NCBI GenBank assembly: GCA_037951105.1
Contig: JBAMJV010005544.1
Span: 38,501 to 102,500, forward strand
Length of the DNA stretch: 64,000 bases
Source: Echinarachnius parma
Taxonomy: Eukaryota > Echinodermata > Echinoidea > Clypeasteroida > Echinarachniidae
Reading direction: 5' to 3'
The first letter of the stretch is position 1, and each line of letters begins with the position of its first letter. Both the position numbers and the translations under genes were made by a program. The notes under the pieces were generated by a model. The model was given only the letters and a program-made list of their open reading frames with translations, made no database searches and was not told the DNA's origin. This document shows, piece after piece, positions 12,890-25,380 of this stretch.

Positions 12890-13230
12890 TAAAGGGTACC
12901 ACCACCCAAAAATAATATTCTTATTAAAGAAAGGTAACATCTTTAGTATTCCATTCCATCAATTCCATCATTCAACCATTGTTAGAATACTTGTAGATGT
13001 ACAAGTATTCTAACAATGGTTGAATGGGTGCTATTGAAATGCATTTGTGCATATAGTCCGTGCAAACCAAATAATGGCGGCCTCCAGTGTTCGCGTAAAG
13101 CCTATAGAGTTTTCACATTTTTCTTCCAAAGCAGAAATCTGAGTCGGAGTAATGTTACATATAATAAACAGGAATATTACGATGTATAAAGTAGTATTAA
13201 CTCTTTTCTCGAGTTGCATTGCCCTTTAGG
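12890..13230. mobile_element. TTAAAGGG-ended element carrying the small ORF
   Basis: It begins TTAAAGGGTACCACCACCC and ends GCATTGCCCTTTA. Its left part matches 41620-41682 in reverse; its right part matches 45911-46160 in reverse. An almost perfect palindrome at 12969-13026 sits where the two parts meet. Confidence 0.55.
13031..13219 (-). CDS. Small signal-peptide-like ORF inside a dispersed repeat, copy 1
   Basis: A 62-residue frame begins MQL and has a hydrophobic core (TLYIVIFLFIICNI) followed by a polar region with one more cysteine. A second copy on the other strand at 45919-46128 keeps the same start, hydrophobic core and C-terminus (ICTNAFQ). This copy lies inside a TTAAAGGG-ended element, so the frame may be accidental; the two gaps between copies (12 and 9 bases) nevertheless preserve it. 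Confidence 0.25.
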   Translation of the reverse strand: MQLEKRVNTTLYIVIFLFIICNITPTQISALEEKCENSIGFTRTLEAAIIWFARTICTNAFQ

Positions 13231-13461
13231 TCAAATGACAAGTTACAAGAGTAGATGTGAAAGCTCCATGTGATTTTTTATTGAATTGGACACAGTTTAA
13301 AGGTCACTAATCAATTCATACAAAATACTTGACTTATGTTTTTAAGAATGAAAAGGGAGGACAGAACAATACAAATAAAAGATATGCAATGTTGGCTGGT
13401 ATATGAGGCGTAGTGTAATTACACATTTTCTCAATACATATTAACTATGTTGACTGTACAT

Positions 13462-13697
13462 AATGGGTGGAATTAACAAAGGAAGTTTGTACAAACCATG
13501 GTTTTACCATGGTCTACATCTATGGAATGCTGCTCGTATACAAGTAAATTGTAAATCAACATTGTTAACAAGGAGTTAACAAGTAGTTTGCATTCTTTCT
13601 CCATCAGTTTACAAATGGCATTCCATAGATGCAAACCATGGTCAAACCATGGTTTGTACAAACCTCCTACAAACCTCCTTTGTGAATTCCACCCATT
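13462..13697. mobile_element. Hairpin MITE, same family, copy 2
   Basis: The ends are ATGGGTGGAATTAACAAAGG and CCTTTGTGAATTCCACCCAT. Inner ACCATGGTTTTACCATGGT pairs with the other arm. Longer than copy 1, with a second CTCCTACAAACC unit on the right. Confidence 0.75.
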
Positions 13698-13909
13698 TTG
13701 TCCTAATTGGTGTTGCGTAATGATCATGTAAATAGCATATAGTAATGGCAGCAAACTTGGAGGTGGATGGCTTTTATTCTTATATAGGTTTCAGTCACAC
13801 ATATCCGTGAAGCCCCGTAAAATGCGGGCTCGTAAAGCCACATAGAACCCACGAATAGCTACGGAACAACCACGAACCAGCGTCGTCAGACACTTGACCA
13901 CTCTCTTCA

Positions 13910-14021
13910 TTGGGTGATTTCAAGTATGGTGTTTAAGGCCGGTGTTAGTGTTTATTACACACAAACACCAGTTTGATAAACACTAACACCAGCCCTAAAC
14001 ACCATACTTGAAATCACCCAT
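13910..14021. mobile_element. Near-perfect hairpin, 112 bp
   Basis: TGGGTGATTTCAAGTATGGT is complementary to ACCATACTTGAAATCACCCA, and pairing continues through GTGTTAGTGTTTAT/ATAAACACTAACAC to a short loop. High arm identity suggests recent activity or conversion. Confidence 0.75.
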
Positions 14022-14129
14022 TGTATCAAAAGCGTGTCCTGTATCAAAAGCATATCGCATGTCGTGGCAGAATTTTAAACATTTTGAAATGTTCAGCTCT
14101 GCCTTCCCGCAAGTGGCACGTTTACCCAG

Positions 14130-14284
14130 TGCTGCCACGCATTCTCACGAATGGCCACGTATTGCCATGCACTAGGCATGACATTGCCACCGAATAGGCC
14201 CGTTACATTGCATTCCACAGCAATGCCAATACGTACGTGACTCTGATAAAACGGGAGGGCTTTTATTACGAGAATGCGTGGCTG
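14130..14284. repeat. Inverted repeat with GCCACGCATTCTC ends
   Basis: GCCACGCATTCTC near 14131 pairs with GAGAATGCGTGGC near 14270, with inner TGCCA/TGGCA motifs repeated several times. Confidence 0.45.
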
Positions 14285-14829
14285 GGACATACCATACGTT
14301 TATATATATGCGAGTTCAACTAATGGGACGTGAGAATAATACATCTTTACGTTTCGAGAAAAGGTGGACTGGTCTTTATATTCTCAAAATCATTCACACA
14401 ATAATTAGCAGACATTAAGTTAATCAGCTTTTGTTGGACATTAACGGACATGCGCAAGTTTCATCTCTGTCACAGGAAGTAATGCTAGTTTTCTCTTTAA
14501 TTTTAGTTTACCGAGGCGCTGTCTTTATTATAACTCCAGATTATTAATGCAAGGAGCGTGCACTTAATCAATTAGTGAACCAACTTTGTGTTTTTTTTCC
14601 CTGTAATTCGCTGCATTACAATGGATATCTAGGTTTCTTTAAAATATCCAACGACTCGGGGCATTTCACATCATGATAATTATAATTTGGTCGTCCGCTT
14701 TTTATTATTTGTCCGACATAAAGAGGAAAGATAAAAAAAGTGTTCGAAAGCAAGTTGATTTATGGACGGAACTTGGTAATTCTGCTAATGCAGAGGTGCT
14801 GGAAGTTGGTAGGAAGGGATTAAGAAGGG

Positions 14830-14935
14830 AAAGGGGCTGGGGGAAAGGGGAGGGGGGGGGGGAAGGGATGGACAGGGGGAAATTGGGAAAGGGGAACGAG
14901 GAACGTGGGAAGGGGGAGGGATGGGGTGTTGAAGT
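14830..14935 (+). repeat. Purine-rich low-complexity stretch
   Basis: Long runs of GGGGAAA, GGGAGG and GGGGGGGG on the + strand. The open frames that cross it on both strands are artefacts of composition. Confidence 0.7.
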
Positions 14936-15289
14936 CTCAAACATGCCCCGTCCACATAGGGAGAGGAATATTCGGTCTCCGATGTACACTGCCTTGGCTA
15001 TGAACAAACTAATTTATTTTTTTTTGTTCGAGGAAAAAACATTATCCACAAAATATTTAAACAAAGTCAAAATGTATAGCTTAATGGGTTTCTGCTTTTG
15101 GGGAATTTTTTCGGGCAATGTGGGGAAGAACCCTTTATTTTGCATTGAAGATGAAAAACGAGATGTGAATAATACATGGAGTGGATGTGAATCCTTTTTG
15201 TGTGTGGAGGGGGAGGGGGTGGTATATAGGGGCATCTCGGATACCTCCGAATGCTAGAGGGTAAACGACGCCACTGTACCAATGTAGGA

Positions 15290-15420
15290 GGCACTTGTCT
15301 ATTATGGGAGTCCTCTCGCTATACCTGAGGGTCGCTATATTCATTAGGGTCATTGTTCATAAGGGTCGCTATTCATTATTCATATTAAGGGTCACTGCTC
15401 ATACGGGTCGGTTTAAAACA
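15290..15420 (+). repeat. Degenerate AAGGGTCGCTATTCAT repeats
   Basis: Five or so short units of GGGTCGCTAT or GGGTCATTGTTCAT follow each other. They precede the long hairpin at 15445. Confidence 0.5.
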
Positions 15421-15444
15421 ATATCAGGTTCGCTATTAATATAG

Positions 15445-15810
15445 GTTTTTCTCGTCCATTTAAACACTTGTTCAATTCAATAAATTTGTACTTCACTTTC
15501 GTCCCGAGAAGTCGAAAATGTGCCATTGCCAACCTTAATTTCGTCATTTGTCGACCAATTTTACAGAATGTCCATTCAATTTTAATAGTCGTTCGTCACG
15601 CATTTTCGTCGATTACAATTCAAATTCGTCGGTCACAGTTGCTATAAGCACATCTGTGACTGACGAATTTGAATTGTATACTGGACGATAATGTGTGACA
15701 AATGACTAAATTGAAGTGGGCATTTGCACATTCTCGGCTTCTCGGGACGAAATTGAAGTACACATTTATGAAATCGAATGACACAAGTGTTAAAATGGAC
15801 GGGAAAAAAC
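15445..15810. mobile_element. Long hairpin element, 366 bp
   Basis: TTTTTCTCGTCCATTTAAAC on the left pairs with TTAAAATGGACGGGAAAAAA on the right. Arms of about 170 bases continue through TTCGTCCCGAGAAG/CTTCTCGGGACGAA. A transcript would fold into long double-stranded RNA. Confidence 0.7.
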
Positions 15811-16884
15811 ATATAATACGAAATCAGGATTGGTATTCATAATGTAAGGAAAGGGTCGCTAGCCACCCTGTTGTTGTTTAAGAATAGCCTAGGTGCACAG
15901 TGCCACGAAGGGCTGGGGTAGGGGTGGGGTGGATGGGAGTGTGGGGGGGGGGGGTGGGGATGTGGGTGGGTGAGTGAGTGACATTTGTTGAGTTTTTTAT
16001 GTTTGTGCATGAAGTTGACATTTACCTTGGCTCTCCGGTGTATTATGTCATGAACAATTATGAACATTTTGATTGATAATACAAAAATATTAAATTGATT
16101 TTATATATAGCGCATAATAACTTACAATAATTTCTCTGTGCCCTGAAACCATCTATCAAGTTTGTTAATCTGGTAATAAGAATCGTGTACTTTTTATTTT
16201 TTAATTTGGGGTTTGTATATAGAGTAAATGAACAAATTGATCTTTACCACAATATATTTTTTATAAGTGTGATTATGTTTCTCTTCTTGCCATAACAGTA
16301 TGCAAACATACGAATTTCCTTTAAAACATATTTTTGGACAACAAAGGGCGAACAATTAATTACACATTATCAGTTTTAACAAGTCTAATTAATATCGAAC
16401 GAGTTGAAATAAAATTTAGTACGACATTGTTATTTTAATTCTTGTAACAATCGAATATTATACTGATGAAATTAAGTTCGATCACAGCATAATACATATT
16501 CTGTGCGTATAAGGATCATTGTACGGAATCCTGCCGATTTTAATATAAACGGACATTGTCATTTGTACTATTTGTTTCATACAATAGGAGGTAAATATCC
16601 ATAACTCATGTTCAATTTAATCATAGACATATATGGCTCGATTTAGATCAAATAAATTAGCGACCTTTCTACACACAAACGTACGCTTGCAATTAATGAG
16701 CATTGCTCTCCATTGTTTGAATATGAAAGTAATTTAATTCTCCTGATACCAACACGAATACACATGTGGTAACAATGAATGGATCATAAAATTAGTTGGT
16801 GCCATCTCTATCTCGCTTGTTCTCTAGAGGTTTTCAACTAAAACCATATTTTATTTGTTATCTATTTCAATGATATTGGCCTCA

Positions 16885-17204
16885 TGACGTCATTATACGT
16901 CATTAGTAAGAACCCCCTTATAATAAAGCCCCGCTTTTTGTAATTTTTTTTTGTATTAATACACTTCTTTTTTTCTCTTATCATTTCAATACGAGCGTCA
17001 TCACCTTGCCGGAACGATAGTAGATATCTTCTGACCAATCAGAGAGCTTCGTGGTGCACGTTGGAGTGGAATAGTTTGCGCATGCACAGTTGCGAGCACG
17101 ATTCACACTTCCGTCCGTTTTTCGTAAGTTCACGAAGAAGCGAGCTCTGCGTGAAAGATGCGTATAGCTGCACACGCGCGCGAGCCCAAGAATACTTTAT
17201 AAAG
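16885..17204 (+). promoter_or_regulatory. Promoter-like island: CRE, CCAAT, NRF-1-like, TATA
   Basis: TGACGTCA at 16885-16892 is a perfect CRE palindrome. CCAAT lies at 17035-17039 and TTTGCGCATGCACAG at 17075-17089 resembles an NRF-1 site. CTTTATAAAG at 17195-17204 contains a TATA box. The stretch 17040-17250 is richer in G+C and CpG than its surroundings. Order and spacing suit a + strand promoter starting near 17226-17235. Confidence 0.4.
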
Positions 17205-17225
17205 CACACACGGTTGGACGAACGA

Positions 17226-17475
17226 ACCCGAACTTACCCGAACGCGTGAAGAAAGAACGATCAGATGGTTAGCTGAGAAGGGAAAAAAGCAGTCACGATT
17301 TGCGGAGCTTTTTTGAAGTGAAATTTCCACGGTGTTTTTATCGCAATAAAGGAGCCACACAACAAGTAAGAAAAGACATCAGGCATTTAGCAGAGAAGAG
17401 CAGAGTCGCTAGCGGCAACCAAGGCCCAACCCTTCCCCTTATTCACTACCGGTAGCTCATTCAAATTTTAAAAAG
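17226..17475 (+). other. Candidate 5' non-coding first exon
   Basis: A strong donor (AAAAG/GTAAGAA) ends this segment at 17475, about 280 bases after a TATAAAG box. A second, weaker donor is at 17366 (CAACAA/GTAAGA). The segment has no long open frame of its own, as expected for a 5' untranslated exon. The next + strand acceptor with supported coding potential is at 40151, which would make a 22.7-kb first intron. The link to the peptide gene is inference; it could equally serve a non-coding transcript. Confidence 0.35.
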
Positions 17476-19439
17476 GTAAGAAATATATTTATATTTGTTT
17501 AAATAAATAGTTTAAACTAATTTTTGCTTATGCTAATTTGAAGAGAAAATCAAAATAGGTAGCAATTTATCTTGTTAGCATGTTTTTTTAATTTTTTTTT
17601 TATAGACACCCTCCAACTGTAAACCATGGTTTCAAACTTTCTACCAACTTGGTATTTCTTACAGATTGTAAATAATTTTGTGTTACACAACTAGCTGTAG
17701 TACACTCATTTGAATTGATAAACTAAGGAACACACATACAGCAAGATTCACCGGAAATGTTACAGCTTATTAAAAGGTCATGAATGATAATTTTGTTAAA
17801 ATTGTTTGTGTTTGAAAAATGTATTCATTTCCAAGATTTTGTATAATATCCATGTCCTTACGGGTTGAATGAACCTCTGAAATATGTGATTCTTCTTCAC
17901 ATTCTTTGATGTATTGTTGGTTTATGTATCGGGGTACATTTCAAATTGTCATGTAAGATATACGCCTATTTACTTTAATATTTATTGCAAATGATATATT
18001 AGCTGAAAAAAACGTATCGTAACGTTTGTAGTCATACTCAAAAACACCTCTCGAGATATGCGGGTATATTCAATGTTATATTATCGAAATGTAAATAAAA
18101 GTGAATATACACATTAAAAATGTATAGTAATACTACCATCACTCGTTATGAAGCGCACTTATAATGGCTTTCTCAATGCGCTTTACTAGACAAAATAGAA
18201 ACAAAAAACTCCATCCGGAATTAAACAGCATAATACCAATAGTAACTTTGAGTAAATAACTTTGTTGTTTCATGATTCTTGAGAGTTTCCAGGCATCGAT
18301 GGTTCGAATGTCACTTATTACTGAAAGATGTAAAACTTGTTTTGTAATCACAACTACTAACAACATAACTACTCAGGTTTAAAGTTAACACCTTTTCTTA
18401 TGAATGTGCAATCAGAACTTTGAAACGGGACCAAAGTTACTTTGACAGAAACAACAAAAAGTATCATTGTGCTATTCGTTTTTAATATATTTTGTTTTTA
18501 TTGATTAATTAAATTACGTTTTTTTAAAATTCATTATGATTTGTTTGCTAGCGCAATTCATATTTTCTTTTGACTATATCTATTCATCATCACTAAAAAT
18601 ATATTCGAATTGAATTTCATTTAATCAAATAATAAGATGAGTTAGATATTGTAATAAGTTCCGACAGATGTATGTATAGTGACACTATCGTTTCTACAAT
18701 AATGGAAGATATATCAAGCATCATCACTATTTCAAATGATGAATTATATATGACGGGAAATATTCACACTATCCATTATCTATATAAATTAAATATATGT
18801 ATGCTCTCATAATGCTGAGTAATCAATCATTCAACTTCATAACATAATGCAAAATTAACTTCAAACATAGCTAATATTTTAGTTGATATCATAATATTGT
18901 AATGCTGTTTATTCATTTCTTATACTATGACATTAGTCACACAAATCCTCGGAATGAAAACTCCTTCGTTTCGTTTTGTACATAATAACTGGCAGACGTT
19001 TTATCTTTTTCCCAAATTGTGTCATTACTTCAGTTAATAAAATACTTTCAAAGTTAACTATACGACTATATTTCATATTTAGTCTAAAATATTAAATTAA
19101 TTAAATTAAACCATACATAAGAATTATTATAGGCATTATTGTTTACCACTGACACGCGCCTTGCTGAGGCAACTATAATATCTTGAACAAATTAAGTTTG
19201 ATTTAGATATAATTACAACTTACATGAAAGCCAACGTATTTGAAGTATCATCAATGATTATACGACAGTATTAAGTCGGAACGATTTAAAGGGGTTTAAA
19301 TTGGTCGACAATAATGGTAGCAAAACATGTTTCTTACCTTTTTGGAAAAATCTTCCTTATTCGTCGTGAATACGTCCAAATATTTTTTCACCATGTTGAT
19401 ATGAGTGTGAATTAATCGTGGACCCAACCCTATGTCTAT

Positions 19440-19600
19440 TTAAATGTTTGGTGAAGTACCCTAGCGGCCATCCGCATAATAAAGACCACTGATCTCGATG
19501 CCCTAGAATGTAGTTTATCTGTAAATGAACCTGTCTATAAAGACCCTGTTTATTAAGACCACTCTTTCTGTCTTCCTTGGCTGGTCTATTAAGATACACA
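19440..19600 (-). mobile_element. Possible pogo-like element fragment
   Basis: CTATAAAGACC, TTATTAAGACCACT and GGTCTATTAAGATA resemble the ends of pogo/Tigger-type short elements. The minus-strand frame across it shows no recognisable transposase motif. Weak call. Confidence 0.3.
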
Positions 19601-20189
19601 TAATATAATTCTATTACGTGGTTAAGTTTCCGGTAGCACCTTATAGGTTTGGGAAAGGATCATAAGAAGAGAGGCAGAAGAGCTGATAGACGAGGACAAA
19701 CATAATTCTTTCGAGAAAAAATAGCTATGAGAAGATTTTCTGAAATGAGATTCTCGTGTAAGAGGTATAATTATGAGAAGATGTTTTTAAACTTTGTTTT
19801 TATTTGTAGAAACTGAATGATTTCTATTCAAACAGATTGATCAATTTATGAGTAAAACAAGATCGCAACTCTTCTAGATTGATTCTTTAGATAAACTGGA
19901 TTGGGTAGAGACGATGACTGGTGAATCTTTTTTTTTTTTTTTTTTTTTTTTTGCGAAAAGCCAGCCCTCCTCTTTCTTGCAATCTAGAGTGATTGTTCAT
20001 TCTCCGCCTTCCGTGAGTTCTGTACAAACTAATTTAAGATACGAAACTCAATTACAATCAATCTTACGAAATTCAAGACAAATTAGTGATATCAATCACA
20101 GAAGTACTACACATAAACTTCTTCTTCGAACAAATGATTTATATGTAAATAGGTCCTGCTGCAGATTTGCACATTTTAAGCCAGGGTTT

Positions 20190-20420
20190 CTTTAAAGGGA
20201 TCTAGTAACAATGTAAAAAAAAACACCAACTCACTTAGAATTCTATCGGTTCCCACCGCATGGAACAGCGTGAAACAGGATTTGAAAGTATCTAATGGAG
20301 ACTTTCAACCGTGTACAAATTAAGTGCAATGAGTTAGTGAATATCACTTTGCATTTCCGCCTATTATTCGGTCATATGGAATTTATTTAGCATGGAATTG
20401 TGTTATCAACCATTGCTAAG
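20190..20420. mobile_element. Partial TTAAAGGGATCTA-family element
   Basis: It begins TTTAAAGGGATCTAGTAAC and shares GAGTTAGTGAATATCACTTT with 2290-2682 in reverse. No clear right end was found. Confidence 0.5.
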
Positions 20421-20466
20421 TTAATGAACGTGTCAACATAGTTTCTATATCGCTTTGAATTAAACT

Positions 20467-20532
20467 GATATGCGTAGTATCAATCAGAAATTAGAACTGA
20501 TATGCGTAATATCAATCAGAAATTATAACTAC
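20467..20532 (+). repeat. 33-bp tandem duplication
   Basis: CTGATATGCGTAGTATCAAT, then CAGAAATTAGAA, is followed at once by CTGATATGCGTAATATCAAT, then CAGAAATTATAA. Confidence 0.8.
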
Positions 20533-21477
20533 ATTATTCATTCCTGTTCAAATGGAAAGTTGATATGACTGAATATCTAACAACTAAAAATGTGTATAAT
20601 ATTTGTAATACGTCCTTGTTTTTAAATCAAGATTTGATCACGGAAATGCAATAATCTGTATGCATAATTGACACGGATTCACATTTTGTTTCTAGAATTC
20701 TTATATTTCTAAATAAACAATATATAAAAACCTAATAATATCAATCAACAATTATTAATAAACTAATGTATTAGAATGTAAATTAGTGCAAAAAGAATAT
20801 GTTGATCTCTAAATGACAAGTGATCTTTCAAAACTAGACATCGCTGTAATATGTTGACAGTATATTTTAAAGATTTGTCTTTTTATTTCTCTAGAATGTC
20901 ATGAATGTCAATTAATCTCCTGCTAGATTGTTTCAATTTTGTTTTCTTTAAATATAAAAACATAAGAAATGCTCTTATTTTCGTGTGAATATTTACTTGA
21001 AATAAACACTTTATTTCTACTTCATCTTTGGATTAGTTTTGGATAAGATAATTCAATAATTAAAATAACGATAATTCAAGATTAACTCAATCATTTTGGT
21101 GCAGATGTTTTCTTAATATTGTTTCTTTCACGTGAGTGTAATTTTGTTTTTGTGCAAACTATTGTGAAATTTGAATCATAAAAACAAAACAAAAAGCAGT
21201 GTTTCATTCAAAAGTCAACCCATCGTTTATTAATTTGATGAATGTGATCTCCGATACCCAAACATCCGTCAATTAAAAATTAACTTCGCTATAGTTATCG
21301 TTAAAGAATCATTGCGTCAATTATCCAATGTTCTATTAAATTATAGTTTGTAATGCTATACATTTGATGAAATGGTCACAAGTCAACATTTTACAACTGA
21401 TTGTCGAATAATTTACCGTACGTTTAAAATACTCCGAAATCAAATGGCCTATTTTTCAAACATTCTACTAGATAAAG

Positions 21478-21693
21478 CGAATAAGTTGATTCCAATATAG
21501 GCGTTTAGTCCACTGTATTGAAGAACGCGTCGATTTGTAAAAATATCGCAGGCATGCTTATTGGAATATCAATCTTGAATGCCCATATCTGTTTTGAGAT
21601 ATAATTTTGAGTTTAAATTACTGTAGATAAATCATAAACTCAATATTTTTTTATGGAAATTGGATATAACGCCTTTTTAAATTAAGCCCTTCA
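21478..21693. mobile_element. Degraded AAGGCGCTAAATCCAC-family element
   Basis: TTGATTCCAATATAGGCGTT on the left and GGATATAACGCCTTTTTAAA on the right are diverged versions of the ends seen intact at 54574 and 60885. Confidence 0.4.
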
Positions 21694-22915
21694 AACATAA
21701 ACTAGCATTAAACATAAGATATTAGTATCATAGGTAAGACAAGTTTTCCCCGAATTATACAATAACATGTGTGTGGGAGAAAAGACAAACAAAATCCCAT
21801 TTACATCCACTCTCCGATTCGCAAATCACGTATCAGGTTTTGTTGATCTAGCTTATTTTCTCCTCTCAATGTTTGCCCTTAAAACCTAATCTTCCGGCCA
21901 CGTTGATAAATATATACAGTATACAAAATACGCTTTCCCTTTTCTCTGAGCAATCACACATTCATAAACAAAGACAGAATCACAAATGGATCTATATAAA
22001 AAAAAAATCACAAACACATACATAATATGTTCTGATTTGGGAACCAAAAATCCTCGAGGGGAAAATGACGGCAGGTAAATTGGTTTCCTGTCAGTTCGCA
22101 GGGTTTGTTTCTATATCTGTCCGCGCCTTGCAGAGGGTTTCCATCGATCTTGTGAGATGTTTGTCGCAAGTCCTCCGCATCATTTCTTCCCCATTTTCCC
22201 CGAATGATGAGGGAGGGGGGGGGGGGGGGGGGGGTGTAATAATTTAGTTAACCCGGTGATCTCCGTGATACCGCGAATCACCTATACTTTGCTTAAAGTA
22301 AACCAGGGCCGCTAGGTCACAGGAGGCAACAGGTTAACCAACCCGCACATCACCCTCCCCCGCGCGGAGAACAGTTAATGCAGACTTTTTTTCCCGGGTC
22401 CCTCACCCCTTGCGGAATCATCCCGCATTCAGGTTTTCTCTTCTTATATACTCATCTCGATCGTTAATTGATATGCGATACTCCCTTGACTCTGGGGGCT
22501 TCAATGTCTTCCAAGTATTCTATGCCGTATTTTCCTCCCTTCTCATTCTTCTTCTTCTACCTTATCTTCTTCATCTTCTTAATGTTCTTTAGTTTGTGTG
22601 TATTCTATAATATGGTGCGTAAATTTTGTAACTACGAGCTGTATATTTCGGCAAGCTCTGATGACTTAATAGTGATAAAAAAGAAGGAAAGTTAACAATC
22701 GTGTATGTGGCTGTTGTTCTCGACACCACCCTAAAGCAAGTTATACTACAAAAGTAGTTAATAGTTTGTGATTAGTAGGAAAACAAATATGATACTCATT
22801 TTCAAGGTCATTTGAAATCGAGCTGTATGTTGTAAAGGATTAAAGAACTTCACTAATCCGTCGATTATAGCATATGCGACTTGCTTAATATCAACTAAAT
22901 ATGCTCTGCAAGTAT

Positions 22916-23655
22916 TTTGGTTAGAGTTAATAGTCAATAGCATTGGTATCATAATGACAAACTAGTTGCCGATCAATTGTAACCGCATCACTGTTATGGA
23001 ACTGTTTGTTGTATACATTCATAATCTACGGTAGATGGTAAAATGCCGCACATCGTCTACTTTATATTGTTTGTCTTGAGTGGCCTGGGGGTGTTCCACA
23101 AAGATCCTAAGTTGAACTTAACTCTAAGTTGGACTAAACAAGTATGGAAAGCCATTAGTTTCTTTGATTTGTTGGTAAAAGTCCTTTTTTAAAGGCATCG
23201 AATGTTGTTCCAAATCATTAATAGTTTCTATTATCAAAGAAAATTCATGTTCTTGATGCAACATTTTATGAAAAGTCTGAAATTCTTGCTTTTTTGCTTT
23301 TGAGTATAGTGTATTCCAAGGCTACAAATGGCTTTCCGTAATAGTTAAGTCCAACTTAGAGATAAGTTCAACTTAGGATCTTTGTAAAACACCACGCCCA
23401 GACATATACGCCACCAGTGGCTGGGCAACTTTAGCGTTACTTCTTTGGTAAGCATGGTTATGGTTAGATTATTGTGTTGGTTAATATCAAACTAATTGCC
23501 AATCAATTGTCACCGCATCAATGTCATGGAACTGTTTGTTATATACATTCATAATCTACGGTAGATGGTAAAACACCGCACCTCACTTATATTATCGTTT
23601 GCGCGAGTGTCCACATACATGTAGGTGCGCCACCAGTGGCTCGGCAACCAACTCC
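22916..23655 (+). repeat. Tandem duplication, first copy split by a MITE
   Basis: Copy 1 is 22916-23083 plus 23401-23440; copy 2 is 23459-23655. Both carry GGAACTGTTTGTTGTATACA (or a close variant), CATAATCTACGGTAGATGGT, and later CGCCACCAGTGGCT. Only copy 1 is interrupted by the element at 23084-23400. Confidence 0.7.
23084..23400. mobile_element. MITE, CACAAAGATCCTAAGTTGAA family
   Basis: GGTGTTCCACAAAGATCCTA is answered by TAGGATCTTTGTAAAACACC, with inner TCTAAGTTGGACT/AGTCCAACTTAGA. Relatives are at 32590, 42230, 60357 and 60417. Confidence 0.75.
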
Positions 23656-25017
23656 CTTTAATATTCATCAAAGCCACACCCTTGCAGCTTCAAGTCTGTC
23701 CATATATTGATGTTATCCTCTGACCTCTATAGTTCTCACTGTCTGCCTCTCTGGTTTGGCCTTTCTCTTCCTTGTATACCCATACACCCATACCTCATTG
23801 TACTGTTTCGACAAGTTCTGACCATGTTCTGATTATCTTTCATCGTGTTAATCCTATGTGTGCCAATTTACATGACACAGGAATCAATTGTCCCCCTCTT
23901 TTTATAGAAAAGTTGAAATGAATAGATCAATTCCTTTATTGCTTCAAGAAGTTAAAATACTTTAATAACAAGTACTTTATGGAAGCATTAATAATCTATG
24001 TATCGCATTATCCTACTCTTTTTAACATTTCGCTTTCAGCGTTCATAACTTAAAAAAAAAAAAAAACATGTTGAAATAGTTACCGGTGAGCACGCCATGC
24101 CAATAATGGAGCCTTTGTTTCAATATTTTCTTTTCCAATTTTTATGTCTAATTTTATTTAATATAATTATTAATTTTGATGGAAACGAAAATAATATTTG
24201 AATAACTGGATGAACAAATAAATTATACAGTTAGTTTTTACACTACAGGATAAGTTAACCTAGCGTCTAAAATAGTTATCAATGATACAAACAAAGATTT
24301 CAATGATTACCTTGTTTTTCAAAACAACTTCGTTACTGGCAATTTTCTATAAAAATAATTTTTTAAATTGAAGATGAATTATTTTATTGTTTATTGTTAC
24401 CTACCGGAATCATAATATAGAAAATAAATTTTCCAGTTAGATACACTTTGGTCTTAAATGAAAAAAAGGGGAAAATTGCTGTATTCTTGCTCAAGTCCCC
24501 GCCTGTTCACCTGTTTTACAATGCTGTACCTCTATTACAGGTGCAGAGCCCTTCCGTAAGCAGCTGATTTCTTATAATATTTATCAATAAATACATCCCT
24601 TTGGGGTTGTTTTTTCAGTGCAAACACGACAACAAAAATACACAAAAAGGAGAAAATAATGATGATAATAAACATAGGGATTATGCCAAAACAAGTGAAT
24701 CATAATGAATAACAAGAAATTATAGGATAGCTTTCACAGTGCGTTTTGCGATTGTTGGGTCGTCTTTATAATATTGATTATCGATTGACGTAGTGAGAAA
24801 TGCTGATGATGATAATACAAATAAAGACGATGGGAAGGAGGATCAAAACAGATAATTATATATTTGGAGTAAGCTTGCTTTTATTTGGTTGTATAACTAT
24901 ATTGATTTGCCTTTCTAGCCAACGTCATCACTTTTTTTTCTTTTCGCAATTCAGCTTTTCTATTTCGGAAGTTCGATCAATGAACGAGGAGGGGTTATAC
25001 ACTCTATAGATATATGT

Positions 25018-25380
25018 TTTCCGGTATCAGTGACGTAACTATGGGAGGGGAGAGATTGGAGGCAATGTTTTGACGTACCCCCCCCCCCCCCCTTTCCCCG
25101 TGGAAATGGTCAATACTATAAATGTTCGGGGAACGGGCCTTCGGATATCAATAACGCAACGATGGAAGGAAGGGGAGGGGGGGGGGGGGGGGGGAGAGGG
25201 GCAGAGGGAACTTATCCTATTGCTTTCAATATTCGGGGTGATGCTACAAACGCGTATGTCTTCCGGTATCAATGACGTTACTATGGAATGGGGGAGGGGG
25301 GCAAGGGGGAATTTGTCTAATTGCCCCCCCCCCCCCCCCAGTTGGAAATGGTTACCCCTCTCCCCCCTCTATGTTACTCC
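25018..25380 (+). repeat. Three tandem units with poly-G and poly-C tracts
   Basis: Units of about 115-120 bases carry CGGTATCAGTGACGTAACTA, CGGATATCAATAACGCAACG and CGGTATCAATGACGTTACTA. Each is followed by a G run or preceded by a C run (25078-25092, 25177-25194, 25324-25339). The many frames across it are compositional. Confidence 0.65.

Noticed and set aside
14673..15257. Longest single open frame (194 codons)
   Set aside because: It crosses a purine-rich low-complexity stretch, has frames on the other strand through the same bases, and shows no domain.
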